64,000 bases of DNA. It comes from Pseudoalteromonas sp. OOF1S-7. Its GTDB lineage: Bacteria; Pseudomonadota; Gammaproteobacteria; Enterobacterales; Alteromonadaceae. The first letter of the stretch is position 1. Every line of letters begins with the position of its first letter. A program made the translations under genes and the position numbers. The DNA lies in contig NZ_JAKRFZ010000004.1 of assembly GCF_022347765.1 (NCBI RefSeq), forward strand, positions 310,001-374,000, read 5' to 3'. The notes under the pieces were generated by a model that saw only the letters and a program-made list of their open reading frames with translations, was not told where the DNA came from and did no database searches. Positions 47,885 to 57,731 of the stretch are shown here, piece by piece.

Positions 47885-50002
47885 TTAGATTGAATACTTG
47901 ATATTAAATGAAACGAAGTCACGATCTGAGAATGTATTAGTCTTGCCACCACCCCAGAATGCGTTATAACCAAAGTCAAATGACCAGGCATTTTGATAAT
48001 TAAAGTTCAGGGTCAGACCAACTGACTTACGATCTTCGACAAACAAGAACATAGGATCAGGTGTAATACCATTGACGTCGTGGGAGAACACGATGCGAGG
48101 TGACATATTCACGCCTGCAAACAGGTTGTTGTATTCACCCTTCGCAATTAAACGATAACCCCATGCTGATGCTGTTGGGAACGGGTTCACTTCAGGACCA
48201 TTGGAAATTGCCATATGAAGCAAATCGTAGCTTTGACCGTTAACACCCTCAATGGTACCGCTTCGGCCAGTACCTGCTACGTTTAAACGTAGCTCATCGT
48301 AACTTGGCATGTCTTTGATGGTGACACCACCTACTTCACCGACCAATGCCCAGCTGTCTGCCCCCAGAGAAGGACCGAACAGGTGTGTGGCGGTAAACTG
48401 TAGCTGCATGGTGTCTTTCAGGACATAACCTTGTGCGATTTCACCCGGTTTTACATAAGCAACATCGTCGCCTTTACTCAACTGAGACAGACCTGCAACG
48501 TCAGTCCGAATGCCAGCTAAAGCCAGCTGTTCCAACATACCGGCATAAAGCAATTCTACGTCATCAATTTGCAGCGGCTCATCTTCGCGATAAGCAAATT
48601 CACCTGAGAAAGCCGTTTCGCCGATTGCGGTATTGAAGCTCAAGCCATACAGCTTGATATCTTCAGGGTATTCAATCAGACCTTGCGTAAATGCGTTGAG
48701 GTTAGTGAAGTTTTCGTCGTTAAGCGTGTTGTTCTGAATGTAGTTCAGATCGGCGGCAATGGCATCGCTGGTAAAGTTAGAGGCTTTACCTGAGATCAGC
48801 GGGCGACGCGCATGATAATTAATGTAATATAGCGCAAACTCAGTATCGTTAAGCTCCGGGGCAAACATGCCCAGGCGGATACCAAACTGACCACCATCTT
48901 GTGGCTCTTTCTTACCATTGTGGCCCTTGCCTTTCAAAGCCACCTTAGTCGGGTAAGCCAGATACATAGAAGTGAGCTGTGACACAGCCGCTTCGCTTTG
49001 TAATACATTTGGATCGGTCACATCAAGACCCTGAGCTGCTAAAGCGCCCATCCAGTTTGTATGAAGGTTATTCAGTGCTTCAGTCAGATGTGCCAGGTCA
49101 ATATCTGGGTTCGCTGTAAAGCCGAGCTGGATATTTTGATTATAGCCATTCTCAGACGCGAAGTCGTTGGTTGAGAAGTAACTGCCTGATGCAGGAAGAC
49201 GCGTTTCATGCCATTCGTACTGATAGAAAGCTTCAAGCGTTAGATTGTCTGTCAAACCCAGTGACGCCCAGAACATACCAACCGGGATAAAGGCTTCTTT
49301 GAGTTCAGCACCAGGTGCTTTCAGGCGATCGATATCAACGGGATTAACGTTAATACCATGGCTGATAAGCGTGCTCTCACCCCAGTTAACCACCTGACGA
49401 CCTAGTCTCACTGACAACGGGTTCTTACCATCATTGATGTCAAAGTCTGCCCAGACGAAGGCATCTAGCAAACGAACATCGGAGCAAACCTGCTCTTTGG
49501 TGTTATCGTCTGCACAGGGGTCTACTTTTTGACCTGACACTGGGTTAGTGTATGCAAAATCACCGTCTTCCATTGCAAAGTCTTTGAAATACATGAAGCG
49601 AGAGAAAAAGCCGTAGTTGTCCTTCGTAATGCCAAGTTCATGCGTGCCTTTAAGCAACTGAGAGAAAGTGTCGCCTGAGTCAAAATTTAAATCGCCGGCG
49701 TCACCGTTATTCGAGTATGCACCCTGCTGTGACCAGACCTGAGAAGATGAGTAGATGGTGTTGCCCAGTGAGGCGTTGTAGCCAGTCCAGTTGTAACGTG
49801 GGTGATTACTTTTACCAATGTGATCAAAATCACGGTCTTCTACACGAATACTCTGACCGTAAGAAAACGTGGAATCAAAGGTCACATCAAAATCACCAAC
49901 TTGGAACGTGGCGGCTTGCGCAGCAGTGCCAGCGACACCAAGACATGCAGCACTCAGGCCCAGCATTATCTTGTTCTTCACAAAGCGCGATGTTTTTATC
50001 AT
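47885..50002 (-). CDS. DUF1302 family outer-membrane protein
   Basis: Outer-membrane beta-barrel of 705 residues. The signal peptide ends AAQA, then ATFQVGDFDVTFDSTFSYGQ, a typical DUF1302 start. LSVRLGRQVVNWGESTLI and NVNPVDIDRLKAPGAEL are the strongest family blocks, and the C-terminus FVSFNIKYSI fits a barrel. The start is the ATG at 50002 after a very strong GGGGGGAG. The family is found with DUF1329 proteins in many proteobacteria and has been linked to uptake or export of hydrophobic substrates; none is proven here. It is the first gene of the operon, behind a promoter with an operator-like dyad. Confidence 0.9.
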   Translation of the reverse strand: MIKTSRFVKNKIMLGLSAACLGVAGTAAQAATFQVGDFDVTFDSTFSYGQSIRVEDRDFDHIGKSNHPRYNWTGYNASLGNTIYSSSQVWSQQGAYSNNGDAGDLNFDSGDTFSQLLKGTHELGITKDNYGFFSRFMYFKDFAMEDGDFAYTNPVSGQKVDPCADDNTKEQVCSDVRLLDAFVWADFDINDGKNPLSVRLGRQVVNWGESTLISHGINVNPVDIDRLKAPGAELKEAFIPVGMFWASLGLTDNLTLEAFYQYEWHETRLPASGSYFSTNDFASENGYNQNIQLGFTANPDIDLAHLTEALNNLHTNWMGALAAQGLDVTDPNVLQSEAAVSQLTSMYLAYPTKVALKGKGHNGKKEPQDGGQFGIRLGMFAPELNDTEFALYYINYHARRPLISGKASNFTSDAIAADLNYIQNNTLNDENFTNLNAFTQGLIEYPEDIKLYGLSFNTAIGETAFSGEFAYREDEPLQIDDVELLYAGMLEQLALAGIRTDVAGLSQLSKGDDVAYVKPGEIAQGYVLKDTMQLQFTATHLFGPSLGADSWALVGEVGGVTIKDMPSYDELRLNVAGTGRSGTIEGVNGQSYDLLHMAISNGPEVNPFPTASAWGYRLIAKGEYNNLFAGVNMSPRIVFSHDVNGITPDPMFLFVEDRKSVGLTLNFNYQNAWSFDFGYNAFWGGGKTNTFSDRDFVSFNIKYSI

Positions 50003-50141
50003 TATTTCTCCCCCCTTTGGCGGGTAATTCTTATCAAGTTATTGTTTTTTGTTGTCGTAACGATAGAAGCGATAGCTTTAAATTACAAATAATACGCGTC
50101 TGATCGGTGCATTTTTATCTCATTGGAGCGCATTTCACTCA

Positions 50142-50159
50142 TGGTAAGACGTCCTACCA
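50142..50159 (-). promoter_or_regulatory. Operator-like inverted repeat in the DUF1302 operon promoter
   Basis: On the minus strand TGGTAGGACGTCTTACCA: arms TGGTA and TACCA around GACGTC, with only one mismatched pair. It starts five bases past the candidate -10 and thus covers the probable transcription start, the classical repressor position. The form suits a TetR-type repressor, but the factor is unknown and none is encoded in this window. Confidence 0.5.
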
Positions 50160-50164
50160 GAGTA

Positions 50165-50194
50165 GTTATAACACGTAATTTAAGTTTAAAACAA
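50165..50194 (-). promoter_or_regulatory. Candidate promoter of the DUF1302-DUF1329-YCF48-RND operon
   Basis: On the minus strand TTGTTT (50189-50194) and TATAAC (50165-50170) are separated by 18 bp. It gives a leader of about 155 bases before the DUF1302 start. Confidence 0.5.
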
Positions 50195-50238
50195 ACCGAT
50201 TTAACAAAAATAGTTTATGTCTCGCCGTATATTTGTCA

Positions 50239-50460
50239 TCAAACTACTTTTTCCAACGCTACGAAGCGGTTATTTTCATCAAGCAATAAACGGAAGCGCC
50301 CACGAATCCCTAAACTAGAGACATGCCGTCTGATATGATAAGCGGGGAAACGGATCCGCTTCCCGCCATCTTCAACGACCTGAATAAACTCAACATGTCC
50401 GTGGTAATACGCCATACACAGTTCATAGCTCAAATCCATGTAAAAGTAATACTCTTGCAT
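50239..50460 (-). CDS. DUF2835 family protein
   Basis: Small cytoplasmic protein of 73 residues. The family pattern is clear: an N-terminal YYFYMDLSYELCMAYYHG, then GKRIRFPAYHIRRHVSSLGI and GRFRLLLDENN. Function is unknown; the basic FPAYHIRR stretch could bind nucleic acid. It starts 42 bp after the pepN stop and so probably shares its transcript. Confidence 0.85.
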   Translation of the reverse strand: MQEYYFYMDLSYELCMAYYHGHVEFIQVVEDGGKRIRFPAYHIRRHVSSLGIRGRFRLLLDENNRFVALEKVV

Positions 50461-50502
50461 CTTGTGGATAAAAACCTTTACATATCAAGACTAAAGACAC
50501 TG

Positions 50503-53094
50503 CTAGTTCAGCGCCTTGTCGATTTTTTCAAACAAATCATCACTCAGCTCGGGCAAGCGTGCTAGCTTCTCTAACTGCGCTTTCATCAGGCTCTGGCGAG
50601 TTTCATCAAAGCGTTTGAAAGACAGCAAAGGCGTGATAATCCGGGAAGCATTTTGCGGGTTGACCTGGTTCAATTCGGCTATCAGATCACCAAGCAAAGC
50701 GTAGCCACGGCCACCGCTGTGGTGGAAGTGGCGAGGGTTGCTACGAGTAAACGCACCGATGAGTGCCCGCACCCGGTTTGGATTGGCTTTGTCGAAACAG
50801 GGGTGGTTATATAGGGACAAGATGTTGTCAATACAGTTATCATCACCCCGGCTCGCTTGCAACGCAAACCACTTGTCCATCACCAGCAAATCAGACTGCC
50901 ACTGTTTATCAAAATCATCCAGCAACAACTGGGTCAGCACGTGCTGAGCATTGACTGCGGCCCTGAGCGCCCCCAGTTTTAGCGTCATATTGTGGCTTTC
51001 ACTTTGCGCCATGATCCAACCCTGGATCTGCGGATCTGACACTTGCGCCAGATAAAACAAGCATTTATTTTTCATCGTTCGAATTGCCACAGCCGTGGCG
51101 TCAAGACTGCCGTCATCCTCAAGCTGCGCATAGACTGCACACCAGGCTGACTTAAGTTGCTCGGCTATCTGATACTCTATTGTCGATATCGCCTGTTCCA
51201 GCTGTTCTACCGGAACTGGGGTGTAATCAGCGCTGAGTGCCTCAAAGCCTGGCACGGTAAATAGCTCTGCCAAAATCGACAGGTCCCCGCTCAAGTCGTC
51301 AAGCAACATACTTAGCGCCTGAGTCAAACGCTCCGGCAACTGATATTCGTTAAACGCCTGTGTATTCACCAGAGACTTAATTTCAGCTTTATAAAGCTGC
51401 TGAATGGCTTCCCAACGCGCGTAATCACTGCTGGCGAACTTGGCAATATGGAGCAATTGATGTTGCTGATAGTCATAATTCAATAAGCAAGGTGCCGAAA
51501 ACCCTTCTAGCAATACGATCACAGGCTCATTTTCTAACCCAGAAAAGACAAAGCTTTGTTGTTTCTCGGTTAGCTCTATCACTTTACCCTGTTTAGCAAT
51601 CGACTCGGGGGCCGGAATTACCAGCCCTTGCTTATCCAGTAATTCAATCGCAACCGGAATATGCAGTGGTGCCTCTATGGGATCATTTTCCGCGTGGCTT
51701 TGTGTCAGATGCAAAATAAATTCGCCCTGTTGCTCATCAAAACTCGTGCGTGCACTAATCTTAGGCGTACCAATTTGGTTGTACCAAAGCTTGAATTGAG
51801 TCAAGTCTTTGCCATTGGCATCACTCATCGCAGCAACAAAGTCATCACATGTAACCGCTTGGCCGTCATGACGTTCGAAATAAAGCTTCATCCCCTGCTG
51901 GAAACCCGCCTCACCCAGGATGGTATGCATCATACGGATCACTTCAGCGCCTTTGTTATACACAGTCACCGTATAGAAGTTATTCATTTCGATGACTTGC
52001 TGTGGCCGGATAGGATGTGCCATTGGCCCCGCGTCCTCAGCAAACTGATGGGTACGTACCGTATTCACTGCATCAATCCGGTTTAATGCGCGCGAGCCCA
52101 GATCACTACTGAACTCCTGATCACGGAATACAGTTAGGCCCTCTTTTAGGCTCAGCTGGAACCAATCCCGGCAGGTTACACGGTTGCCTGTCCAGTTATG
52201 GAAATACTCATGTCCGACAATTGATTCGATTACATGAAAATCTCTGTCAGTTGCTGTTTCCTGATTTGCCAACACACAGGCGCTGTTGAATACATTAAGG
52301 CCCTTGTTTTCCATTGCCCCCATGTTGAAAAAGTCGACCGCAACAATCATGTAAATATCAAGATCGTACTCCAGGTCAAACCGTTCTTCGTCCCACGCCA
52401 TGGCCTTTTTCAAAGAAGTCATCGCATGAGGAGCTTTACTCAGGTTACCTTTATCGACGAATAGTTGCAGATCAACCAGCCGGCCAGAGCGGGTTTCAAA
52501 TTTATCGGCCAGAACATCGAAGTCACCGGCTACCAGCGCAAATAAATACGATGGCTTTTTAAAGGGATCTTCCCAGCATACATAGTGGCGGCCATCAGCC
52601 AGTTCTCCACTGTCGACCTTGTTGCCATTAGACAGCAAGTAAGGCATGTCTTTAGGCCCCACTATCCTAACCTGGTAAGTCGTCAGTACGTCTGGCCTGT
52701 CAAGAAAATAGGTGATTTTTCGAAATCCTTCTGCCTCACACTGAGTACAGTAAGCACCATCTGACAGATACAGGCCTTCAAGAGACGTATTTGTGCCAGG
52801 TGATATGGTATTGACGATTTCAATTTCAGCGCGTGAACTTAGCCCACATAGTTCAAGACCGGTGTCGTGTAGTTTGTAATCTGAATGGCTTTGTCCATTT
52901 ACTTTCACAGAGTTAAGTGTCAGATCAACGCCATTAAGCGTCACAGACGTTGCATCATCTTGCGCAATCAGGACAAAACGGGCGGTTACCTTAGTGTTTT
53001 GTGGATCCAGTTCAAACGTCAAGGAGAGGTTTTCAACTGCATGTGTAGGAGGCTGATAATCATGCAGGTATTTGGCCTGGGGTTTTGAGTTCAT
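50503..53094 (-). CDS. pepN: Aminopeptidase N (M1 family)
   Basis: Cytoplasmic zinc aminopeptidase, the main broad-specificity one in gammaproteobacteria. It has 863 residues from the ATG at 53094 (AGGAATTG upstream); E. coli PepN has 870. The substrate-binding motif GAMENKGLNVF and the zinc motif VGHEYFHNWTGNRVTC are intact, with the third ligand Glu in LSLKEGLTVFRDQEF. An in-frame start at 53118 is less well placed. The following DUF2835 gene is in the same direction. Confidence 0.97.
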   Translation of the reverse strand: MNSKPQAKYLHDYQPPTHAVENLSLTFELDPQNTKVTARFVLIAQDDATSVTLNGVDLTLNSVKVNGQSHSDYKLHDTGLELCGLSSRAEIEIVNTISPGTNTSLEGLYLSDGAYCTQCEAEGFRKITYFLDRPDVLTTYQVRIVGPKDMPYLLSNGNKVDSGELADGRHYVCWEDPFKKPSYLFALVAGDFDVLADKFETRSGRLVDLQLFVDKGNLSKAPHAMTSLKKAMAWDEERFDLEYDLDIYMIVAVDFFNMGAMENKGLNVFNSACVLANQETATDRDFHVIESIVGHEYFHNWTGNRVTCRDWFQLSLKEGLTVFRDQEFSSDLGSRALNRIDAVNTVRTHQFAEDAGPMAHPIRPQQVIEMNNFYTVTVYNKGAEVIRMMHTILGEAGFQQGMKLYFERHDGQAVTCDDFVAAMSDANGKDLTQFKLWYNQIGTPKISARTSFDEQQGEFILHLTQSHAENDPIEAPLHIPVAIELLDKQGLVIPAPESIAKQGKVIELTEKQQSFVFSGLENEPVIVLLEGFSAPCLLNYDYQQHQLLHIAKFASSDYARWEAIQQLYKAEIKSLVNTQAFNEYQLPERLTQALSMLLDDLSGDLSILAELFTVPGFEALSADYTPVPVEQLEQAISTIEYQIAEQLKSAWCAVYAQLEDDGSLDATAVAIRTMKNKCLFYLAQVSDPQIQGWIMAQSESHNMTLKLGALRAAVNAQHVLTQLLLDDFDKQWQSDLLVMDKWFALQASRGDDNCIDNILSLYNHPCFDKANPNRVRALIGAFTRSNPRHFHHSGGRGYALLGDLIAELNQVNPQNASRIITPLLSFKRFDETRQSLMKAQLEKLARLPELSDDLFEKIDKALN

Positions 53095-53233
53095 GACAAT
53101 TCCTATTATCAAATTCATTTGCTGATGCCAGTGTCACACAACTGAACAAAATGAAAAAATGAGTACAAATCAATATCTTTATTGTAGAACGGCCCGCGCT
53201 AAGGGCAAAGGGATTTATGAATTACAGACGTGT

Positions 53234-53263
53234 AAAAACGCCTCAAATTCAATGAGGCGTTTT
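53234..53263 (-). terminator. Rho-independent terminator after the second NhaC-type gene
   Basis: Perfect 11-bp stem AAAACGCCTCA / TGAGGCGTTTT with a 7-base loop, 22 bp after the stop. T-runs flank it on both strands. Confidence 0.88.
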
Positions 53264-53285
53264 ATCTAACATTGCGTACTAATGG

Positions 53286-54761
53286 TTACGATGCGTTGGG
53301 TGCAGTCTCGTTCTCTTGCATTGCTTTAGGTTTGATTTTCAAAATCTTAATGCCTAGATAGGCATACACAATCGCCAGGAATGGATTGATAAGGTTGAAG
53401 AAAGCATAAACGGCATAATCAAGTGGATTAATCAATAATACGCTTTGCATATAGGCACCACAGGTATTCCAGGGGATCAGAGGACTGGTGATCGTCCCGC
53501 CATCTTCCAGGGTTCTGGACAAGTTTACACTTCTCAGGCCCCGTTGCTTATATTCTTCTTTAAACATGCGCCCCGGCACTACGATGGCGATATACTGATC
53601 GGCTGCGACCAGGTTTGTACCAAAACAGGTTGCAACTGTAGAAGCGATGAGCGAGCCTGTGCTCTTAGCTACTTTGAGTATACTCTTAACGAATAGCTCC
53701 AGTAACCCCGTTTTTTCCATAATGGCACCAAACATTAACGCAGTCATCACCAGCCAGGTAGTTGTCAACATACTGGACATACCGCCGCCACTAAGCAAAT
53801 CATCCATCTTGGCATTACCGGTTTCCAGGCTGAATCCGTCAAAGAAGGTGGCCCAAACCAGCTTAAAGTGGCTGACCAGCGCACCTTCGTCTGGATTAAC
53901 CTGGCTCGCAATCAAATCTCCCTGGAACAGCAAAGCCCAAATCGCACCAATCACAGCGCCAATTGAAATGGCCGGAAAAGCAGGCATCTTTTTAATGGCA
54001 AGTCCCAGTAGAATAGCAAGTGGAACCAGATTAACGATGCTGATACTAAAGTTACTTTCAAGGATAGTGGCAATCTCATCAATTTTGCTCGATTCACTCG
54101 ACACATCAGCGTTAAACCCCATAAAGATGAAGATAACCAAAGCAATAACAAAGCTTGGTACTGTGGTCCATAACATATGCTGGATGTGCTCAAACAAGTC
54201 ACTGCCTGCCACTGCGGGTGCCAGGTTAGTGGTTTCTGAAAGCGGTGAGAGTTTGTCGCCGAAGTAAGCACCTGAGATCACCGCCCCGGCCGTAACAACC
54301 GGATCTAACCCTAAGCCGTTAGCCACCCCCAACAAGGCAACACCTATGGTTGCGGCTGTCGTCCAGGAGCTGCCAATACTCATAGCGACAATGCCACAGA
54401 TCAAGCACCCTGCGGCATAGAACCAGGAAGGATGAATAATCTGCAATCCGTAGTAGATCAACGTCGGTACTGTACCAGACAACAGCCAGGTTCCGATCAA
54501 AGCGCCGACCATCAGCAGGATCAGGATTGCCCCTAAAGAGATCGTGATCCCTTTGATCATGGCTTCTTCGAGTGTTTTCCAGGTAAAGCCATTTTTTAAT
54601 CCGATCAATGCAGCCGTAAAGGTCGCAAACAGCAGGGCTATCTGGTTCGGCCCTGAAGAAGAATTGTCACCGTACAGGTATACCGCAGCGCCTAACAGGC
54701 TGACCAATACCACAATGGGAATAAAGGCATCCAGATAGGATGCTTGTTTTTGTTGTCTCAA
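53286..54761 (-). CDS. nhaC: NhaC-family Na+/H+ antiporter
   Basis: Inner-membrane antiporter of 491 residues with about 12 hydrophobic segments. Family blocks MSIGSSWTTAATIGVALLG and GAYFGDKLSPLSETTNLAPA are the NhaC ion-site signature, better conserved than in the transporter at 5202. A true Na+/H+ antiport role is therefore likelier here, though malate/lactate-type exchange is known for some relatives. The start is a TTG at 54759-54761, nine bases after AAGGAG. It stands alone, with terminators on both sides (54937, 53234). Confidence 0.88.
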   Translation of the reverse strand: MRQQKQASYLDAFIPIVVLVSLLGAAVYLYGDNSSSGPNQIALLFATFTAALIGLKNGFTWKTLEEAMIKGITISLGAILILLMVGALIGTWLLSGTVPTLIYYGLQIIHPSWFYAAGCLICGIVAMSIGSSWTTAATIGVALLGVANGLGLDPVVTAGAVISGAYFGDKLSPLSETTNLAPAVAGSDLFEHIQHMLWTTVPSFVIALVIFIFMGFNADVSSESSKIDEIATILESNFSISIVNLVPLAILLGLAIKKMPAFPAISIGAVIGAIWALLFQGDLIASQVNPDEGALVSHFKLVWATFFDGFSLETGNAKMDDLLSGGGMSSMLTTTWLVMTALMFGAIMEKTGLLELFVKSILKVAKSTGSLIASTVATCFGTNLVAADQYIAIVVPGRMFKEEYKQRGLRSVNLSRTLEDGGTITSPLIPWNTCGAYMQSVLLINPLDYAVYAFFNLINPFLAIVYAYLGIKILKIKPKAMQENETAPNAS

Positions 54762-54936
54762 ACCAGAATACTCCTTCGCACTTAATGGAGTGCTTTATTA
54801 TTATCTCTGCCGGGTCAGTTCAATAGTTAAGCACAACATCTGAATCTGCGCCCAAGACAGCGCCAGGCAAATTCCTGCCTGACTATTTTTAATATTGCAG
54901 CTGACAATAATAACAAATTTCCCACGCACTGGTAAC

Positions 54937-54965
54937 GAAAAAAGGCGCTCAATGCGCCTTTTCGT
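54937..54965 (-). terminator. Rho-independent terminator after prc
   Basis: Stem with GGCGC / GCGCC core extended by A/T pairs (CGAAAA...TTTTCG), TCAAT loop, and a T-run on the minus strand. It lies 40 bp after the prc stop. Confidence 0.85.
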
Positions 54966-55004
54966 TATTTAGCCCGGTTGTACATCTGGCTTTAAAACAG
55001 ATAT

Positions 55005-57041
55005 TCAGTCACCTGCATTATTCTTAGCCAAACGACCGTAGTTGATCAAATCTTGTGTGATCAGTGCAGCTTCTTCCAGATAAGGGTCTAGCTCTGCAAT
55101 GATATCTGGTACATCGTCCAGATCTTTCACCGGCTCCTGTCCCAGGCGTTTTAAGCGCTCATTGGTACGCTTCAGCGCCCGTTCGTCACGCTCTTCACGC
55201 TCTTTAGTGCGCTCAGCTTCAACCAGAGAAATCGCATTGTCATCTTTCTGTGCTTTGTATCGCGCAATATCATCGTATACGTAAGCAAACTCAGGCTCTT
55301 TTGCAATACGAAGCCCATGACGCTCGCTCAAATATTTAATGGTCGGATTCAGGTCATCTAATTGCCGGTATTTGGCTCTTACAATGCTATCCCATGGCAA
55401 CGCATTGTCTTCCTGACTCTCACCCCACTCTGCCGGGTCAACCGCTGAAGGCAGTAAAATATCTGGAATAACCCCTTTGTTCTGAGTACTGCCGCCATCA
55501 ATTCGATAGAATTTGGCGATGGTGTAAGTAATACTGCCAAGTGCGTTATCAAACAGATCATAAGTCTTTCTTAGACCACGGTGCTGCTGTACCGTTCCTT
55601 TACCAAACGTCTGCTCACCTATCACCACGGCACGACCATAATCCTGCATTGCAGCGGCAAAAATCTCGGATGCAGACGCACTATAACGGTCAACTAATAC
55701 GGTTAACGGGCCATCGTAATAAGTCACGCCATCACTGTCTTTTTGTGCTTCAACACGGTTGTACGCGGTGTGGATCTGCACTATCGGGCCTTTATCAATA
55801 AATAATCCAGACAGCTGAGTGGCTTCGTACAATGAGCCGCCACCGTTTTGTCTGAGATCAACGATAATGCCGTCTACCTTTTGCTCTTTGAGCTTTTCCA
55901 GCTCCTTTTTCACATCTTTCGACAAGTTGTTGTAGAAGCTCGGGATTTCAATCACGCCCACTTTACTGGTGAGATCAGAGTATTTGGCTTCGAATACTTC
56001 TGACTTTGCAGCCCGGTCTTCAAGGCGGATTTTATCTCGCACAATTTCCACTACTTTGGGTGTACCATGGGTATCACTGCCTTTAAGGTACTGCAGCCTT
56101 ACTTTGGTCCCTTTGGGACCTTTAATGAGGTCGACAACGTCATCGAGACGCCAGCCGATCACATCAACAAATTCTTCCCCTTCCTGCGCCACGCCAACAA
56201 TACGATCATCCGGTTTGATTTTTTCCGTTTTGTCGGCAGGACCACCGGGGACCAGACTACGGATAATCGTATAGTCTTCGTCATAGCCCAGCACGGCACC
56301 AATGCCTTCCAGCTCAAGTTCCATGTCCATCTTAAACTGCTCTGCACGACGGGGGGATAAGTAGGAAGTATGCGCTTCAATGCTGCGCGCAAACGCATTC
56401 ATGACAATCTGAAAAGCATCTTCGTTGTTGGTTTGAACCAGACGTTTGATGGCGTTTTTATAACGCTTGGTCAGGACCTCTTTGATGCCTGCCCAGTCTT
56501 TACCTGTCAGTTTCAATCTCAGAGCATCAGATTTTACACGTTGACGCCAATACTCATCAAGTTCGGCCTGAGTACTGGCAAATTGCATCTCTTCTCTGTC
56601 AAATACAAACTCGTCTGGTTTATCAAACTTCATTTCTGTATCTAACAGAGAAATGGCGTAGTTAAAGCGCTCATAACGACGCTGCATACTGACGTTGAAC
56701 ATGTCAAACGCAAAATCGAGCTTGCCTTTTTTCAATGCATCGTCAAATTGCTTTCTGTAGTTCGCAAACTTGTCGATGTCTGACTGAAGGAACAGTGATT
56801 TGTTATAGTCGAGATTTTCGATGTAACGATCAAAGATCTGTTCAGACAGCGCATCGTCCAGTTTAAAGCGCTTATAGTGTTCACGAGTAAATTTACTGGT
56901 TACCCTTTTGGTTGCAGTCGCATGCTGGATTTCAGGCTCCAGCACAGGAATGTCTTTTTCCGTCACAGCCTGTGTTGCAGCAGAACACACGCCAGATACA
57001 AACAATGCGATTGCACCAACTAAAGGTAACTTATTACTCAT
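55005..57041 (-). CDS. prc: Tail-specific protease Prc (Tsp), S41 family
   Basis: Periplasmic processing protease of 678 residues, close to the 682 of E. coli. It has a signal peptide (1-21), an N-terminal helical domain, a PDZ domain (about 235-330, GIGAVLGYDEDYTIIRSLVP), and the S41 core with the Ser/Lys dyad in DRYSASASEIFAAAMQDYG and GEQTFGKGTVQQ. It degrades proteins with hydrophobic C-termini and controls peptidoglycan hydrolases. It follows proQ by 10 bp, as in enterobacteria. Confidence 0.97.
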   Translation of the reverse strand: MSNKLPLVGAIALFVSGVCSAATQAVTEKDIPVLEPEIQHATATKRVTSKFTREHYKRFKLDDALSEQIFDRYIENLDYNKSLFLQSDIDKFANYRKQFDDALKKGKLDFAFDMFNVSMQRRYERFNYAISLLDTEMKFDKPDEFVFDREEMQFASTQAELDEYWRQRVKSDALRLKLTGKDWAGIKEVLTKRYKNAIKRLVQTNNEDAFQIVMNAFARSIEAHTSYLSPRRAEQFKMDMELELEGIGAVLGYDEDYTIIRSLVPGGPADKTEKIKPDDRIVGVAQEGEEFVDVIGWRLDDVVDLIKGPKGTKVRLQYLKGSDTHGTPKVVEIVRDKIRLEDRAAKSEVFEAKYSDLTSKVGVIEIPSFYNNLSKDVKKELEKLKEQKVDGIIVDLRQNGGGSLYEATQLSGLFIDKGPIVQIHTAYNRVEAQKDSDGVTYYDGPLTVLVDRYSASASEIFAAAMQDYGRAVVIGEQTFGKGTVQQHRGLRKTYDLFDNALGSITYTIAKFYRIDGGSTQNKGVIPDILLPSAVDPAEWGESQEDNALPWDSIVRAKYRQLDDLNPTIKYLSERHGLRIAKEPEFAYVYDDIARYKAQKDDNAISLVEAERTKEREERDERALKRTNERLKRLGQEPVKDLDDVPDIIAELDPYLEEAALITQDLINYGRLAKNNAGD

Positions 57042-57051
57042 ACACTACTCC

Positions 57052-57723
57052 TTAAAGAATAAACAGGCTTTCTGCTTTTGTTTTAACTTGCATACCTGTC
57101 ACTAACTCAACATGTACTTCATCTTTGTTGACTTCAGTGATGGTTGCATTGACCAGAGCCTGTCCTAACTTTACTTTAACCTTATTATTTACCTTGACCT
57201 CATTTGCCGGCAGAGGTTCAACTTTGCCTGAGCTACGACGTTGTTGTTGCTCTGGCTTAGCATTAACTTTAGCGTTTTTATTGCCGTGGCGATGCTTGTT
57301 ATCACCGCGAGATTTGTAAGATTTTGTGTCGCCATCGCGACGACGCTCGCCACGACCATCCTGTCTTGGGCGTTGTGGTTTCTTACGCTTAGCCATTTTA
57401 GCACGCGACTCTTCCAACGCTTTTTGCGCATGTTCTACGTGTTCTTGTTCAACTTTTTCTGCGTCATTACCGTCCAGGTCAACACGAAATTCATTGTTGA
57501 TGACGGCTTCTAAGTAACGCCACGAAGAAGTGTACTTGCGTAGCGCCTGACGGACCTGAGTTTTACTGACTTTCTCAGATCCTTCAATTCTGGCGGCAAT
57601 GTCTTTAAAGATGCCAACCTTAAGCGGTTTAATACCGTCTTTTTGTTTAAAACACTGAGGAAACTCGGCATATAAAAAGTCGAGAACCTCTTTGATATCT
57701 TTTAGCTTGTTTGTGGTTTCCAT
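57052..57723 (-). CDS. proQ: RNA chaperone ProQ
   Basis: RNA-binding global regulator of 223 residues. An N-terminal FinO/ProQ domain (about 1-115, LDFLYAEFPQCFKQKDGIKP, QVRQALRKYTSSWRYL) is followed by a long basic linker rich in Lys, Arg and Gln, and a C-terminal Tudor-like domain (about 170-223, VKVKLGQALVNATITEV). This is the full three-part build of E. coli ProQ. It lies between the small acidic protein gene and prc with gaps of 8 and 10 bp, hence one transcript. Confidence 0.96.
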   Translation of the reverse strand: METTNKLKDIKEVLDFLYAEFPQCFKQKDGIKPLKVGIFKDIAARIEGSEKVSKTQVRQALRKYTSSWRYLEAVINNEFRVDLDGNDAEKVEQEHVEHAQKALEESRAKMAKRKKPQRPRQDGRGERRRDGDTKSYKSRGDNKHRHGNKNAKVNAKPEQQQRRSSGKVEPLPANEVKVNNKVKVKLGQALVNATITEVNKDEVHVELVTGMQVKTKAESLFIL

Positions 57724-57731
57724 GTCTAAAC

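Noticed and set aside
50142..50159. MetJ box in the DUF1302 promoter (contains AGACGTCC)
   Set aside because: Only one 8-mer matches; the neighbouring register has no support and the larger dyad with TGGTA arms explains the site better.
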